Source: a bacterium SCSIO 12741
GTDB lineage: Bacteria; Bacteroidota; Bacteroidia; Flavobacteriales_G; Salibacteraceae
DNA: 64,000 nt
Reading direction: 5' to 3'
NCBI GenBank assembly: GCA_024398055.1
Contig: CP073749.1
Span: 62,001 to 126,000 of the forward strand
The position numbers were made by a program, and so were the translations under genes. Under the pieces are notes generated by a model that worked only from the letters and a program-made list of their open reading frames with translations, made no database searches and was not told the origin of the DNA. This document shows, one piece after another, positions 37,948 through 47,206 of this stretch (within the stretch, counting starts at the first letter, position 1; every line of letters starts with the position of its first letter).

Positions 37948-38985
37948 CTATTTTGTATAGGATTCAATCTTCTGGATAAACAGGCCGTTGATGTCTGTTT
38001 TTTCCTGAAGCAATTTCTTTCTTTTTTCTCGCCCTTTCTCTTCCAACTGCGGATCGCCCAGCCATTCGAGGGTACGTTCGCGGGTACGATCAAAACGATC
38101 GTCTCCATCGGCGTTAAACACCAGGTCAAAGGCTTTTTCCTGCTCGTCCAAACTTCCTGCAGTCAACTGGCTCACGAAGATGGCATGCGTACCCAATACG
38201 GCCGCCTCGGAGGCCATGGTAGCTCCTTCTCCCACGTAAGCTGAAGCGTAATAAAGCACGTGGTGAATTTTCTCAAAAGGAACTTTTACCTGGTAGACGG
38301 CCAAATCATCGGCCAGCTTTTCCTCGGATGAGATGAGCACTTTGGCATGCGGTAAGATGGCTTCTACCAATTCCCTTTTCGCCGCTTCGGAATAACCCTT
38401 GAAGCCAATATCGTGGCTGGCATTCCAGGAAACAAAACGGATGAATACAAATCGCTCATCATCCTTGATCCCCATATCGCGAATCACCTGACGATCGGGT
38501 TGAAAGTAATCGGGATGCAGGTAGAATAGCTCCTTGTAGGTGGGCATTCTTTTCTGCTTGGGACCCAAATTCGTACGAAAAGTCGTAGGCGTAATAATCT
38601 CTTTGGAAAACCACTGGCAAAACTTCAAGCTAATGGTAGAGCGCTCTGTGTCTTCAAAAATCAAGTGGGGCTTTCCGGCAATCGCTGCATTCATCGCCAA
38701 CATAGGACTCGCCCGACCGATGAATACATCCGGCTTAAACTTGCGGCACTTTAACCACATTTTGAAGGTGATGGAAAACAGCAACCAGGCTTTGTCAAAC
38801 ACATTCTTACCGGTGGAATTTCCAACCAACTCGTAGTCTAATCCAAACTTTTCGAGCAGTTCGATATCGCCGTCTTTGTCAATGGCCAGAATGAGCACTT
38901 CATGTCCCTCCTTCTGCAACCTCAAAATGATCTGACGAAACTGGTGGATCCAGGCAGGATGCTCTATGGAAATGGCAACTTTCAT
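37948..38985 (-). CDS. DUF354 family protein (UDP-GlcNAc 2-epimerase/GT-B-like fold)
   Basis: A 345-residue soluble protein of DUF354 type. It opens with KVAISIEHPAWIHQFRQIILRLQKEGHEV and has PDVFIGRASPMLAMNAAIAGKPHLIFEDTE, followed by the late SEAAVLGTHAIFVSQLTAGSLDEQE. The fold is related to UDP-GlcNAc 2-epimerase and GT-B enzymes; proteins of this family recur in surface-polysaccharide loci of archaea and bacteria, but the reaction is not established. The wbpG-like gene starts six bases downstream of its stop. Confidence 0.82.
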   Translation of the reverse strand: MKVAISIEHPAWIHQFRQIILRLQKEGHEVLILAIDKDGDIELLEKFGLDYELVGNSTGKNVFDKAWLLFSITFKMWLKCRKFKPDVFIGRASPMLAMNAAIAGKPHLIFEDTERSTISLKFCQWFSKEIITPTTFRTNLGPKQKRMPTYKELFYLHPDYFQPDRQVIRDMGIKDDERFVFIRFVSWNASHDIGFKGYSEAAKRELVEAILPHAKVLISSEEKLADDLAVYQVKVPFEKIHHVLYYASAYVGEGATMASEAAVLGTHAIFVSQLTAGSLDEQEKAFDLVFNADGDDRFDRTRERTLEWLGDPQLEEKGREKRKKLLQEKTDINGLFIQKIESYTK

Positions 38986-38998
38986 GCAGAATCCCCGA

Positions 38999-41035
38999 TT
39001 AACGGTACAATTTTTTCATCCGGTTTACCCGATCGATGGCCTTAGCAGTATCCAAACCAATCAGGCTAAAATACTCGACCATGGACTGCAATCTCGGGCG
39101 GTTTTCCTCGTAGATTTTTGACATTCCAAATTCACGGGTAATCATTCCTTCGCGAATCTGGTTACTTCTAAAGGTGTCAAACTCGGTAAAACCGGCTACG
39201 GTGTAATACACGTAGTTGTAGAAGGCAGCGGTTCCGTCACCAATTCTCCAAGTGGAGGTGGTATCCGGTGATGTCTCCCAGTTGTAGCCGTCGATCAAAG
39301 TGGTGTTGATTTCTTCTTCGTCCCAGGGAATGTAGTCGAACAACAGCAAGTACACATCCCTTGGCTCCATGTAGTAGGCTTTAAAAGCACTGTAGGTATC
39401 CGGAATCGACGGGTTGATGTACCCCGGGTTCATCATAAAGTTCTTGGCGTAGTACAGCGGCATCTGCAACTTGGCCAAGGTAGATTGTTTGTCAATCCGG
39501 TCTTTGGTAAAGTTCGGTTTGATCCCAGCAAATCCGGCTTTAAAGTCGGTGTTTTCCAACTTATTCTCCATCCAGATATCACAAGGAATTCCGGTTTGCT
39601 GGCGAATCTTGTTAACGTAAACGAAGAAGTGCTTATCCCCGGCCATAAACAAGGGAATCATTCCCAATCGAGGTTGCTTTAACCAGGCACCCACATTCAG
39701 GCGAATGTTTCTTCGCTTCATTTTTATATCGGCCGATACCAGAATGTTTTCCACCCCGAGTTTACCGGTCATTCGGGCAATGTTTCTTCGGGCCAGGTCG
39801 GTTACCATTCCCCAGTCGTAGGTGAAGGTAAGCGGATTCATACCCAGCTCTTTAACGATGTAGTGCAATCCGAAACTACTGTCTCGTCCACCACTAAAGG
39901 CGATTACACAGTCAGGTGAACCGTCTTTGGAGCGGTATTTCTCCAAAACTTTGAGCAGGTCTTCCTTCTTGTTTTCCTTCAGCCCTTTTGTTTGGTAGTT
40001 GTTGCAGTAGTTGCAAACGCCACCCTGGTCGAAGTGAATGTGTGGGAAGGTTTCCGGAAGCAAGCATTTTTTACAACGCTTAAGCTCCTTGATTTCGTCG
40101 GTGTTGTATTCCAACCTTTTCTCAAGGGTGGATAGATTGAGGTTGTCCAGGTTAACGAACTCGCTCTTGTGTTTTTTCTGTTGGGAGTGATCCTTGATTT
40201 CTCCAGCTGGAACATAGATCTCAGACTGAGGAGAATTCTGGGTCTTTTCGAAGGTAAAATTCTGTACTTCAAAAGACTTCATTCCAATAGCGATTCCCGT
40301 TCTCGGGGCTAACCAATGGATGTCTTTGTTTCCGTAACGCTCTTGCAGGCCAACTTGATCAGCCAATGTTTTCATGATGTATTCTTCCGAACCGAAGATC
40401 AACAGACTCTGGTCTGATGCGATCCAGTAGTAAAGTGATCCTGTGTTGGTCGCCAGAATAAACAAATCCCGGTCTGCACATTGTACCGCGATGGAAGCGG
40501 CTCCTTCAATCTCTTCAAACGTGGCCGTAACGGCAGCTGAAGCGGAAAGTCCGCCCTTCAATTTTTGAGAAAGGATACCTGCCAAAATCTCCGTATCCAC
40601 CTCGTAGTTGCGATCGATGGATCCCTGGAATTTTTGGAAAAGATCATCTACGTTGGTTACGATTCCGTTGTGAACCATCACCAATCCGTCTTTGATACAA
40701 GGCTGGTTGTTGTCGTTGTTTTCCTGGCTACCGTTGGTCACCAATCGAGAGTGAGCCGTAACGGCAATAGGAGAAGCCACATGGCCGTTTTCAAAACTGC
40801 CTTCAAAGCCGGCTTCTACAAACTTGCTGTAGGTTCCTGTTTTGATCAGCTCCGTCGCTGGGGTATCTTCTTTGAGTACCTGAATCGATTGGTTGGCCAG
40901 ATTTCTTACCGCGATTCCCGAAGATTCCTTTCCACGGGTTTCTGACAGCACAAATAGTTTTTGCAAAAGATCATCCGATTCCTTCCTGCTCAAATCGGCT
41001 TTTTCCTTAGCTACAAATCCAAAAATTCCACACAT
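38999..41035 (-). CDS. Fusion of class-II glutaminase and WbpG-like amidotransferase domain
   Basis: A 678-residue protein with an unusual layout. Residues 1-~250 are an Ntn-type glutamine amidotransferase (GATase_6): Cys2 nucleophile after Met removal (MCGIFGF), AHSRLVTNG (~94-102), VHNGIVTN (~121-128) and VDTEILAG. Residues ~320-678 resemble WbpG: Cys pairs 321/324 and 341/344 (CKKCLLPETFPHIHFD, CNYC) and PP-loop SGGRDS at 381-386. It therefore carries its own ammonia source and needs no HisH/HisF. AsnB, WbpS and WbtH have a class-II glutaminase with a different synthetase domain. It should amidate a sugar of this polysaccharide; the product (acetamidino sugar or uronamide) is unknown. The gene sits just downstream of the first glycosyltransferase of the locus. 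Confidence 0.82.
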   Translation of the reverse strand: MCGIFGFVAKEKADLSRKESDDLLQKLFVLSETRGKESSGIAVRNLANQSIQVLKEDTPATELIKTGTYSKFVEAGFEGSFENGHVASPIAVTAHSRLVTNGSQENNDNNQPCIKDGLVMVHNGIVTNVDDLFQKFQGSIDRNYEVDTEILAGILSQKLKGGLSASAAVTATFEEIEGAASIAVQCADRDLFILATNTGSLYYWIASDQSLLIFGSEEYIMKTLADQVGLQERYGNKDIHWLAPRTGIAIGMKSFEVQNFTFEKTQNSPQSEIYVPAGEIKDHSQQKKHKSEFVNLDNLNLSTLEKRLEYNTDEIKELKRCKKCLLPETFPHIHFDQGGVCNYCNNYQTKGLKENKKEDLLKVLEKYRSKDGSPDCVIAFSGGRDSSFGLHYIVKELGMNPLTFTYDWGMVTDLARRNIARMTGKLGVENILVSADIKMKRRNIRLNVGAWLKQPRLGMIPLFMAGDKHFFVYVNKIRQQTGIPCDIWMENKLENTDFKAGFAGIKPNFTKDRIDKQSTLAKLQMPLYYAKNFMMNPGYINPSIPDTYSAFKAYYMEPRDVYLLLFDYIPWDEEEINTTLIDGYNWETSPDTTSTWRIGDGTAAFYNYVYYTVAGFTEFDTFRSNQIREGMITREFGMSKIYEENRPRLQSMVEYFSLIGLDTAKAIDRVNRMKKLYR

Positions 41036-41042
41036 AAAAAGT

Positions 41043-42139
41043 CTATTTGTTTAATCGGTCATTGTCTTGAATATCCATCCACATTGCGAAGAATAGGATT
41101 GGAACGACCCGGTAAATAGGAAGAAGAACGCCAAAATGGGTTCGTATGACAGGGAGTAACCCTGAATGAATGACATCAATATTTTTAATCCGTAAGGAAT
41201 CGCCAATATCCCCAAGGCAAAGCTTAGGTGATACAGCAAAAACAGCGGGTGAAAATCGCGGATTAGGTACTTCTGGTAGAGACGCTGAAAAAACAGCTTC
41301 ATCAGCAACCAGGACACCTTCCGAATCACCTTCTTGATTTTCATTTTCGACTGCTCCCCTACCCGATACACAGGCTTAATCTCGATTTCACGAAGCGTGG
41401 CGCTGATGATGTTTAGCTTGACCAACATATCGTTGGGCATTCCGTAGCTCCGGTAGATATCGTAGATCTTAATCGAGCGAAGGGCATGTAGACTAATCGC
41501 CGTGTACCCAGTCTGCGTATCCGAAACCTTCCAGTATCCTGAAGCAATCTTGGTAAAAATGGAAAGGATGGAGTTTCCGAAAAAGCGGATTTTAGGAATC
41601 ACAATTTTAGAACTCGGGTGAATCAGGCGATTACCTTTTACGTAGTCAATGCCCTCTTCAATTACCGGTAGGCAAATCGATTCCAGTTCATCAGGATCCA
41701 TTTGACCATCACCAGCCATCACCGCAGTACAGTCAATGTTGTGGTCCTTACACCACTTGTATCCACGGGCAATAGCGGCGCCCACTCCCCCATTGTCGAT
41801 ATGATCGATGAGGATAATTCGATCCGTATCTTCCTGGGTATTGTAGACTTCCGACTTAACGTAGTATTTGATTTCTTCCACCTGAGCCTGGTGTACCACA
41901 ACATCGGCCTCGTTGTAGCGAGTCTTTACGATCTCCTTGTCAAACTCGGGAATCGTGGTGGTTTCGTGCGTATCCTTGGCAATGTAGTCGCGGATAACTT
42001 CCGAAGTCCGGTCTTTACTTTTATCGTTGATAATTACGATACGGTCCACAAAATCCGGCATGGTTTCGATCACCATTCCGATCTGTGTTTCCTCGTTGTA
42101 GGCCGGTACAACGACGGCCACGGTTTTCCCTTTTAACAT
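41043..42139 (-). CDS. Glycosyltransferase family 2 (dolichol-phosphate-mannose-synthase-like), frameshifted near its end
   Basis: First gene of the polysaccharide locus, ~365 residues. N-terminal GT-A domain: VAVVVPAYNEETQIGMVIETM, IINDKSKDRT (donor-site Asp), MAGDGQMDP and QTGYTAIS. Two C-terminal membrane helices follow. As read, the end is FQSYSSQCGWIFKTMTD with a stop at 41051. One extra C in the CC run (GG at 41096-41097 on the plus strand) gives FQSLFFAMWMDIQDN and a new stop at 41043-41045, which is the usual family ending. Predicted to make a polyprenyl-phosphate-linked sugar or extend the lipid-linked chain. Confidence 0.85.
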
Positions 42140-42348
42140 ATCCTCAAATTGGCGACAAAATTAGGCATTTCATTTTGAGAATGGGTAGGTGTTGAAACTC
42201 TGCTATTTTAGAGGGGTTTTCGAGCTAAGTTGGGAGGGAAATTGGGTGGGTGGATTTTGTTGGGGAGTTGGGGTTAGATCAAAGCTTAAACTATAGTGGG
42301 CACAACCCAGAAATCAAGATTCCCTTATGTTCTAATTAGTGCTTACCG

Positions 42349-44403
42349 TCAAACTTTTATCTCTTTCTCCAAAGCATCTATTTCGTTCGACAATTTGTCA
42401 AGTTGACTTTTGTCAAAATTTGACTTCCTGTACATCTTATCTCTAATTCTGTTTTTTCTTCTTTCAATTAACTGAACTGGATTTACTGTCTTTTCGGTAA
42501 ACACCATATAGATCAACGAAAAAAATAAAGGGATTGAGTAAAATAAAATCCAAGCCCATTGTTCAGAGTTATTCCACCCAAAATGCAAGATTAGATAGTG
42601 AACAATCATAAATGCTCCAATCAATACTATTAAAAAGACCATTTTGTGATTTCTTATAGATGATCTAATTTGCAAATCAATCTGAGCCTTCTGGTTCTCT
42701 AAAATTCTCTTCGAATTTTCCTTCTCGTTGAGAATTGTTCTTTTCGCTTCCAAGAGATCCAAATTGACCTTGTTATGCTCCTTTAATTGATCTTGTATTT
42801 CTATTTCTTTCTGAGACAGATTACTTCTTAAAATACTATTTTCCTCGGATTGCTTGGCCGCCTCTTTCTTGAAGTGTTCTTGCTCTTTCAAGAATGTCTC
42901 TATGCTATCTTCAGATATTCCGTCCAATATTGCCTCAACGTTATCCATTACAACGTCTTCGGGTTTTTTTGCTTGTTTTCTGAGTTCAATTATTGAGGCC
43001 TTGGCTTGGTCTTCGCTAATCGCACCAGTTCTATATTTAGTTTGTAGTTCTTCAAATTTTTGGCCTACAGATTCATTAATTTGGTTTGATAGAACAATCT
43101 GAGCCTTTGTAATTACATCAAACGTTAAGGGCAACTTCCCATTTCCAAAACCCTTATTCAACTTAAACCAAAATTTATTTGTTAAAAAGCTCAAGGTTGT
43201 AGCTAAAGGTACTTGACCGTAAGCTTTAACATTTTCATTCCATGCAATTTGAATAGTTTTAGAATTGCCTGAAAGTAAAATGTATCTAATGTTGTCGAAG
43301 TTGTTTTCCTTGGTATCTTTTCTATGAATACTCACGTAATTCAGAAACCGAAGGTATTCTGAAGGGGCCTCAATCCCTAAATCCTCCGCTAACCTATTTA
43401 TCACATTCTGGTCAACAATATTATACTTATGGTTATGCTCACTAAAGTATTCATTGTAATCATCTTCCTTGATAAGTGCAGATTTTAGTAACGAAAAGAA
43501 ATCAGCTTTCTTGCCAACCACATCCGCTTTGGAATCACATCCGTCAACAATGGTCATCATGGCTGTTACCCTTGGGTTTGCCTTATCTTTTCCTTCAACT
43601 ATGTATTCAGCCTTTTTAAAAAATCTTTCGATTTCGTCTTTTACTTCACTAAAATATCTAAGCTTTATTCTGTTTGGGTGTCGCCTATTTATCTCATTCA
43701 CATAATTGAAAAAATCATTTGAAAGTTTCTGATAGACCTGACCATTATAACCGGCTAGATGAAATAGTATTTCCGTTTCGATGAAAATTGTAAAATCATT
43801 TTTCCAAGAACCTATTTCGTTAAGATTAGTGTTATATTTAATTCCAGTGTAAAGAACTATACCTTCCTTTATTGTTGAAAGCTGCACTTTAAAAGAAGCA
43901 TCATCTTGTTTGCCGATGATAAATGCACTAATTAACTCAGAATATTTATTGGAGTTCGCTCCATCTATTAAAAAAGTAATGAAGGAATGGACTAAATCTG
44001 TTTTCTCCTTTTCTGCTAATTCTTTTTCCTTGTGTCCAGATACAAATTCGAACAATGATTGGATAATCTTATCATTATTACTCTGAATCTGATCCTTTTT
44101 TATGTTGATATTTTTCGATTTTAATTCGGCAAGGTTGTCTATCGAATAAATACCTCTTTCCTTACTCAGGGATTCGACCCTGTTCAGTGAGGTCCTAATT
44201 ACTGCCTCGGGTATACTGAAATCATATGTATCATTTAATAAGTTTGTGATTTCAGTCAAGTTGAAAGAATGTTTTGAGCTTGACAGGATTACTTCAGTGA
44301 TAAACTCTGATATAATACCGTAAATATCCTTCTCACTGTTATATAGTTCCCTGAAAACAGCCAAAGAGGCAAGACATTTACTTTCTTCTATAGTTTCTGA
44401 CAT
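42349..44403 (-). CDS. Large membrane-anchored protein with possible PIN-like nuclease domain
   Basis: A 684-residue protein of no family I can name. Residues ~20-90 look like a small winged-helix-like segment. Residues ~200-400 have PIN-like spacing: beta strand with acidic residues (FTIFIETEILFHLAGYNG, E209/E211), a helix with acidic pair (SEVKDEIERF), and NFDNIRYILLSGNSKTIQIAW. A coiled coil spans ~500-585, followed by two transmembrane helices (~588-608 and ~615-637) and a basic coiled-coil tail. The gene is AT-richer than the flanking polysaccharide genes and stands alone, which suggests acquisition. A defence or RNA-cleaving role is inference. Confidence 0.6.
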   Translation of the reverse strand: MSETIEESKCLASLAVFRELYNSEKDIYGIISEFITEVILSSSKHSFNLTEITNLLNDTYDFSIPEAVIRTSLNRVESLSKERGIYSIDNLAELKSKNINIKKDQIQSNNDKIIQSLFEFVSGHKEKELAEKEKTDLVHSFITFLIDGANSNKYSELISAFIIGKQDDASFKVQLSTIKEGIVLYTGIKYNTNLNEIGSWKNDFTIFIETEILFHLAGYNGQVYQKLSNDFFNYVNEINRRHPNRIKLRYFSEVKDEIERFFKKAEYIVEGKDKANPRVTAMMTIVDGCDSKADVVGKKADFFSLLKSALIKEDDYNEYFSEHNHKYNIVDQNVINRLAEDLGIEAPSEYLRFLNYVSIHRKDTKENNFDNIRYILLSGNSKTIQIAWNENVKAYGQVPLATTLSFLTNKFWFKLNKGFGNGKLPLTFDVITKAQIVLSNQINESVGQKFEELQTKYRTGAISEDQAKASIIELRKQAKKPEDVVMDNVEAILDGISEDSIETFLKEQEHFKKEAAKQSEENSILRSNLSQKEIEIQDQLKEHNKVNLDLLEAKRTILNEKENSKRILENQKAQIDLQIRSSIRNHKMVFLIVLIGAFMIVHYLILHFGWNNSEQWAWILFYSIPLFFSLIYMVFTEKTVNPVQLIERRKNRIRDKMYRKSNFDKSQLDKLSNEIDALEKEIKV

Positions 44404-44713
44404 TTTATTGTTTATCCGCTTGCCCAGGGCAATTACATAATATCGTGCCGCCTTACCCTTAATTCACTACCAATAGGATTTTAAAAGTTAAAGAATCATG
44501 AAATTTTTCAAGACAAGCTTGCCTGAATGCAATTCATCGTTTAAAGTGGCAATACCAAATATAAATGAAAGAGAGATAAGACTCAAAAACAAGGACATCA
44601 AACTGTTAACCGGATATCGAATAATCCTGGAAATAAAGGATCAGGCTTGATTTATTGAATTCTCTTGTGAATTGAGAGAAGACCACCTTGAGCACCATTC
44701 AAAAACAGGAAAT
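44404..44713. other. Intergenic stretch without a supported gene
   Basis: Upstream region of the 684-residue gene plus remnant DNA. A 50-codon plus-strand ORF (44498-44650) and a weak hairpin TTCTCT/AGAGAA (44660-44680) are visible, but neither is convincing. The stretch is AT-rich. Confidence 0.5.
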
Positions 44714-44804
44714 TTCACTGCCTATCCCCCCGAACAGTCTCCCCCAAATAAACAAAGTGAAACTCAACGGTTCCATCCTTTTCAAAAAACAGAAATTGAG
44801 TATC
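44714..44804 (-). pseudogene. Duplicated 3' fragment of a serine hydrolase gene
   Basis: About 91 bases nearly identical to 53605-53694 in the 3' end of the serine hydrolase gene (three substitutions and one extra C in a C run). On the minus strand it reads DTQFLFFEKDGTVEFHFVYLGE as in that enzyme, then leaves the frame after VRG because of the extra C. The rest of the hydrolase is absent. It lies at the truncated 3' end of the orphan gene at 44782-45273, so it looks like debris of recombination between paralogous sequences. Confidence 0.75.
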
Positions 44805-45273
44805 TCCTCTTCCTTTCAGATCCAAAAATGATGATTGAATGCTCGTCTAAGGTTTGTAAAAATTTCCTGGATGGCTGTTTGCAATTGGTGTAATAGAAGT
44901 GTTCACCAAAAACAAAGGGATCTGTATTATGTAATCCTCTAGCTTGATTTGGAAAGAATGGATAATGAATGGCATGAGGCTTAGAAGGAAAGAACGAGAA
45001 TTTATTTCCTGTCAATTCAAATCTGGATGGAGGTTCCCATTCTCCCCAAAAAAAGAGATCTCCTTGCTTGGGAATGAAGTTCAAGGAATCCCCCAAATTT
45101 TCCAGGTAATATCCACGCTGCTTAATGAACTTCCTTTTGTGAACAGACTCTTGGTTCCAAAAACGAATTCCCGTGTTCCCCATTGCATCATCAAATCGAT
45201 AAGCCGACCCATTTTTAGAACTTCGTCTTGAAAGATTCAATTCTGGTCCATTGTGCGAAAACTGTACGATCAT
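44782..45273 (-). CDS. Orphan protein, C-terminally truncated
   Basis: A 163-codon reading frame starting MIVQFSHNGPELNLSRRSSKNGS. It has conserved-looking blocks (AMGNTGIRFWNQESVHKRKFIKQRGYY, LFFWGEWEPPSRFELTG, NTDPFVFGEHFYYTNC, LQTLDEHSIIIFGSE) that suggest a real enzyme-like family, which I cannot name. The last residues (RKRRYSISVF) are read in the wrong frame of a duplicated serine-hydrolase fragment, so the native C-terminus has been lost. It is probably non-functional or altered. Divergent from the TPR/AraC regulator. Confidence 0.5.
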   Translation of the reverse strand: MIVQFSHNGPELNLSRRSSKNGSAYRFDDAMGNTGIRFWNQESVHKRKFIKQRGYYLENLGDSLNFIPKQGDLFFWGEWEPPSRFELTGNKFSFFPSKPHAIHYPFFPNQARGLHNTDPFVFGEHFYYTNCKQPSRKFLQTLDEHSIIIFGSERKRRYSISVF

Positions 45274-45424
45274 TTAAGGCTAATTGTATTTCCAGAAAAT
45301 TTACAACTGAATTGCTAAAAACAAAAAGATTATCGACTCAATTTAGAAATCTTTATGGTCTGTAATAATCGAGACCTGGAGCACCACGCCCTGAATCAAT
45401 AAGACTATTTTTACACCGCATTAC

Positions 45425-47206
45425 TTGGCGTTGACAAAGAACCTATCCATAGCTGTTTTGCCTTTTAAGAACATGAGTTCGGATAAGGAGAATGAGTACT
45501 TCTGCGATGGAATTACGGAAGAGATCATTAATGCTTTGGCCCAGATCGGTTCTCTGAAAGTAACTTCCCGAACCTCTTCTTTTTATTTTAAGGACAAAGA
45601 GATTCCTGTTTCAGAAATCGCCAAATCACTGGGTGTAACCACCATTTTAGAAGGCAGTGTAAGACTGGCGGGTAATATGGTTCGAATCACGGCTCAACTG
45701 ATTCAAGCGAAGGAAGACTTTCATTACTGGTCGGAAAACTGGGACCGGAAACTGGAGAACATATTTGAGATTCAGGATGAAATTAGTTTGCTCATTGCCG
45801 ATAAGATTCGGGAAAATTTTGGGCACTTTGAAATTCAGGATCACCTGGTTTTGAAGCAGACCGATAACATCAATGCTTACGAGTATTCACTCATGGCCAA
45901 GTTCCACAAAAACAAGTGGAATCCGGATGATATCGTGCTGGCAGAAGACTACTACTTGAAAGGATTGGAATTGGATCCAGAACATGTGGCTTCGCTGGTT
46001 GGACTGGCCGATGTATACAGCTTTATGGGAATGACGGGCCTGCTGTCCTTTCAAGATGCCTGGGTAAAATCCAATGACCTGGTAGAAAATGCCTTGAAAT
46101 TGGATGCCCAACATCCTGAAGCGTATTACCAGAAAGCCAATAGTTCCTTTTTCACGGATTGCGATTATACCCAGGCTTTTCGTCATGCTACTGCAGCCAT
46201 CAAGCAAAAACCGAACTACGTAGAAGCCCAGCAGTTTCTGTCCTTCCTACATGTATTGGCGGGAAACACTTCTCAGGCCAGAGAGCATTTGGACATTGCC
46301 CTGGGCATTGATCCACTTTCGCAAGAGACGCTTTTTTACAAGGCCTACTTTGCCTACATGGATCGTAACTATGCTGATGCATTGGAGCAATTGAACAGTT
46401 GTCTGGCTGTCAATCCAAAGAACATTCCGGCTCATACAGTTAAAACCCTTTGCCTGCTTAAAATGGGGCAATACCACGAGGTGATCCACTACACAGACGA
46501 TTTGCCTGTTGAACTTCCAAAGGGAGAAAAGGCGGGTGCAACATCTCTGGCCTACGCCTTAATGGGAGATCAGGTAAAAACCTTAGAATACCTAAAAATC
46601 CTCAAAGAGCAAGCTCAATCTACGGATGGGTTTACGGCGGATTCGTATCTATTTCTGCTGTATGCCGTTACCGGCGAAACCGATAAAGCCTTCGAATGGG
46701 TGGCCTCCGGGTTGGAGCGAAAGACGTCTTTGTTGATGTTGCGTTATCCAGATCCTTTGGTAGATTCACTGCGGTCTGATCCACGCTACCTAAGCTTTCA
46801 CCAGAAAATGTTTCCTTCCAAAGTTGGAAGTGCTTCCAAGCCGGGTAAGAAGTCGCTTATGGATGATGACTCCGCCGAAAACTTCCGGTTAAAACTCATG
46901 GCCCATATCGATCAAAACCAGCCCTATTTGGATCCCGACCTAAGTCTTCGAATTCTGGCCGATCAAATTGATCTGCATCCCAATCTATTGTCCTGGTTGC
47001 TCAATGAAAAAATGGGTCAGAGTTACAATGAGTTTATCAATGCCTACCGCGTGGAGCATTTTAAAACACTGGCCAGGAATCCGGAAAACGCTCACCTCAC
47101 CTTGCTGGGAATGGCCTATGACAGCGGCTTTAATTCCAAAACGGTATTTAATACTTACTTCAAAAAGCTCACGGGGCTTACTCCGAAGCAATTTTTGAAA
47201 GAATAG
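45425..47206 (+). CDS. FlgO/TPR/AraC-type hybrid regulator
   Basis: A 593-residue soluble protein. Residues ~8-140 form the FlgO-like domain (SIAVLPFKNMSSDKENEYFCDGITEEIINAL, GSVRLAGNMVRITAQLI) found in front of TPR arrays in adenylate-cyclase-like regulators. About seven TPR units follow (~145-440). A C-terminal AraC-type helix-turn-helix (~495-593) ends ..GMAYDSGFNSKTVFNTYFKKLTGLTPKQFLKE. It probably controls transcription in response to protein or ligand binding by the TPR region. The start is a TTG at 45425, which places SIAVLPF at the normal distance; no ATG fits. Confidence 0.82.
   Translation: MALTKNLSIAVLPFKNMSSDKENEYFCDGITEEIINALAQIGSLKVTSRTSSFYFKDKEIPVSEIAKSLGVTTILEGSVRLAGNMVRITAQLIQAKEDFHYWSENWDRKLENIFEIQDEISLLIADKIRENFGHFEIQDHLVLKQTDNINAYEYSLMAKFHKNKWNPDDIVLAEDYYLKGLELDPEHVASLVGLADVYSFMGMTGLLSFQDAWVKSNDLVENALKLDAQHPEAYYQKANSSFFTDCDYTQAFRHATAAIKQKPNYVEAQQFLSFLHVLAGNTSQAREHLDIALGIDPLSQETLFYKAYFAYMDRNYADALEQLNSCLAVNPKNIPAHTVKTLCLLKMGQYHEVIHYTDDLPVELPKGEKAGATSLAYALMGDQVKTLEYLKILKEQAQSTDGFTADSYLFLLYAVTGETDKAFEWVASGLERKTSLLMLRYPDPLVDSLRSDPRYLSFHQKMFPSKVGSASKPGKKSLMDDDSAENFRLKLMAHIDQNQPYLDPDLSLRILADQIDLHPNLLSWLLNEKMGQSYNEFINAYRVEHFKTLARNPENAHLTLLGMAYDSGFNSKTVFNTYFKKLTGLTPKQFLKE

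Noticed and set aside
44498-44650. 50-codon plus-strand ORF
   Set aside because: It has no motif and lies in remnant DNA next to a recombination junction; conservation would be needed to support it.
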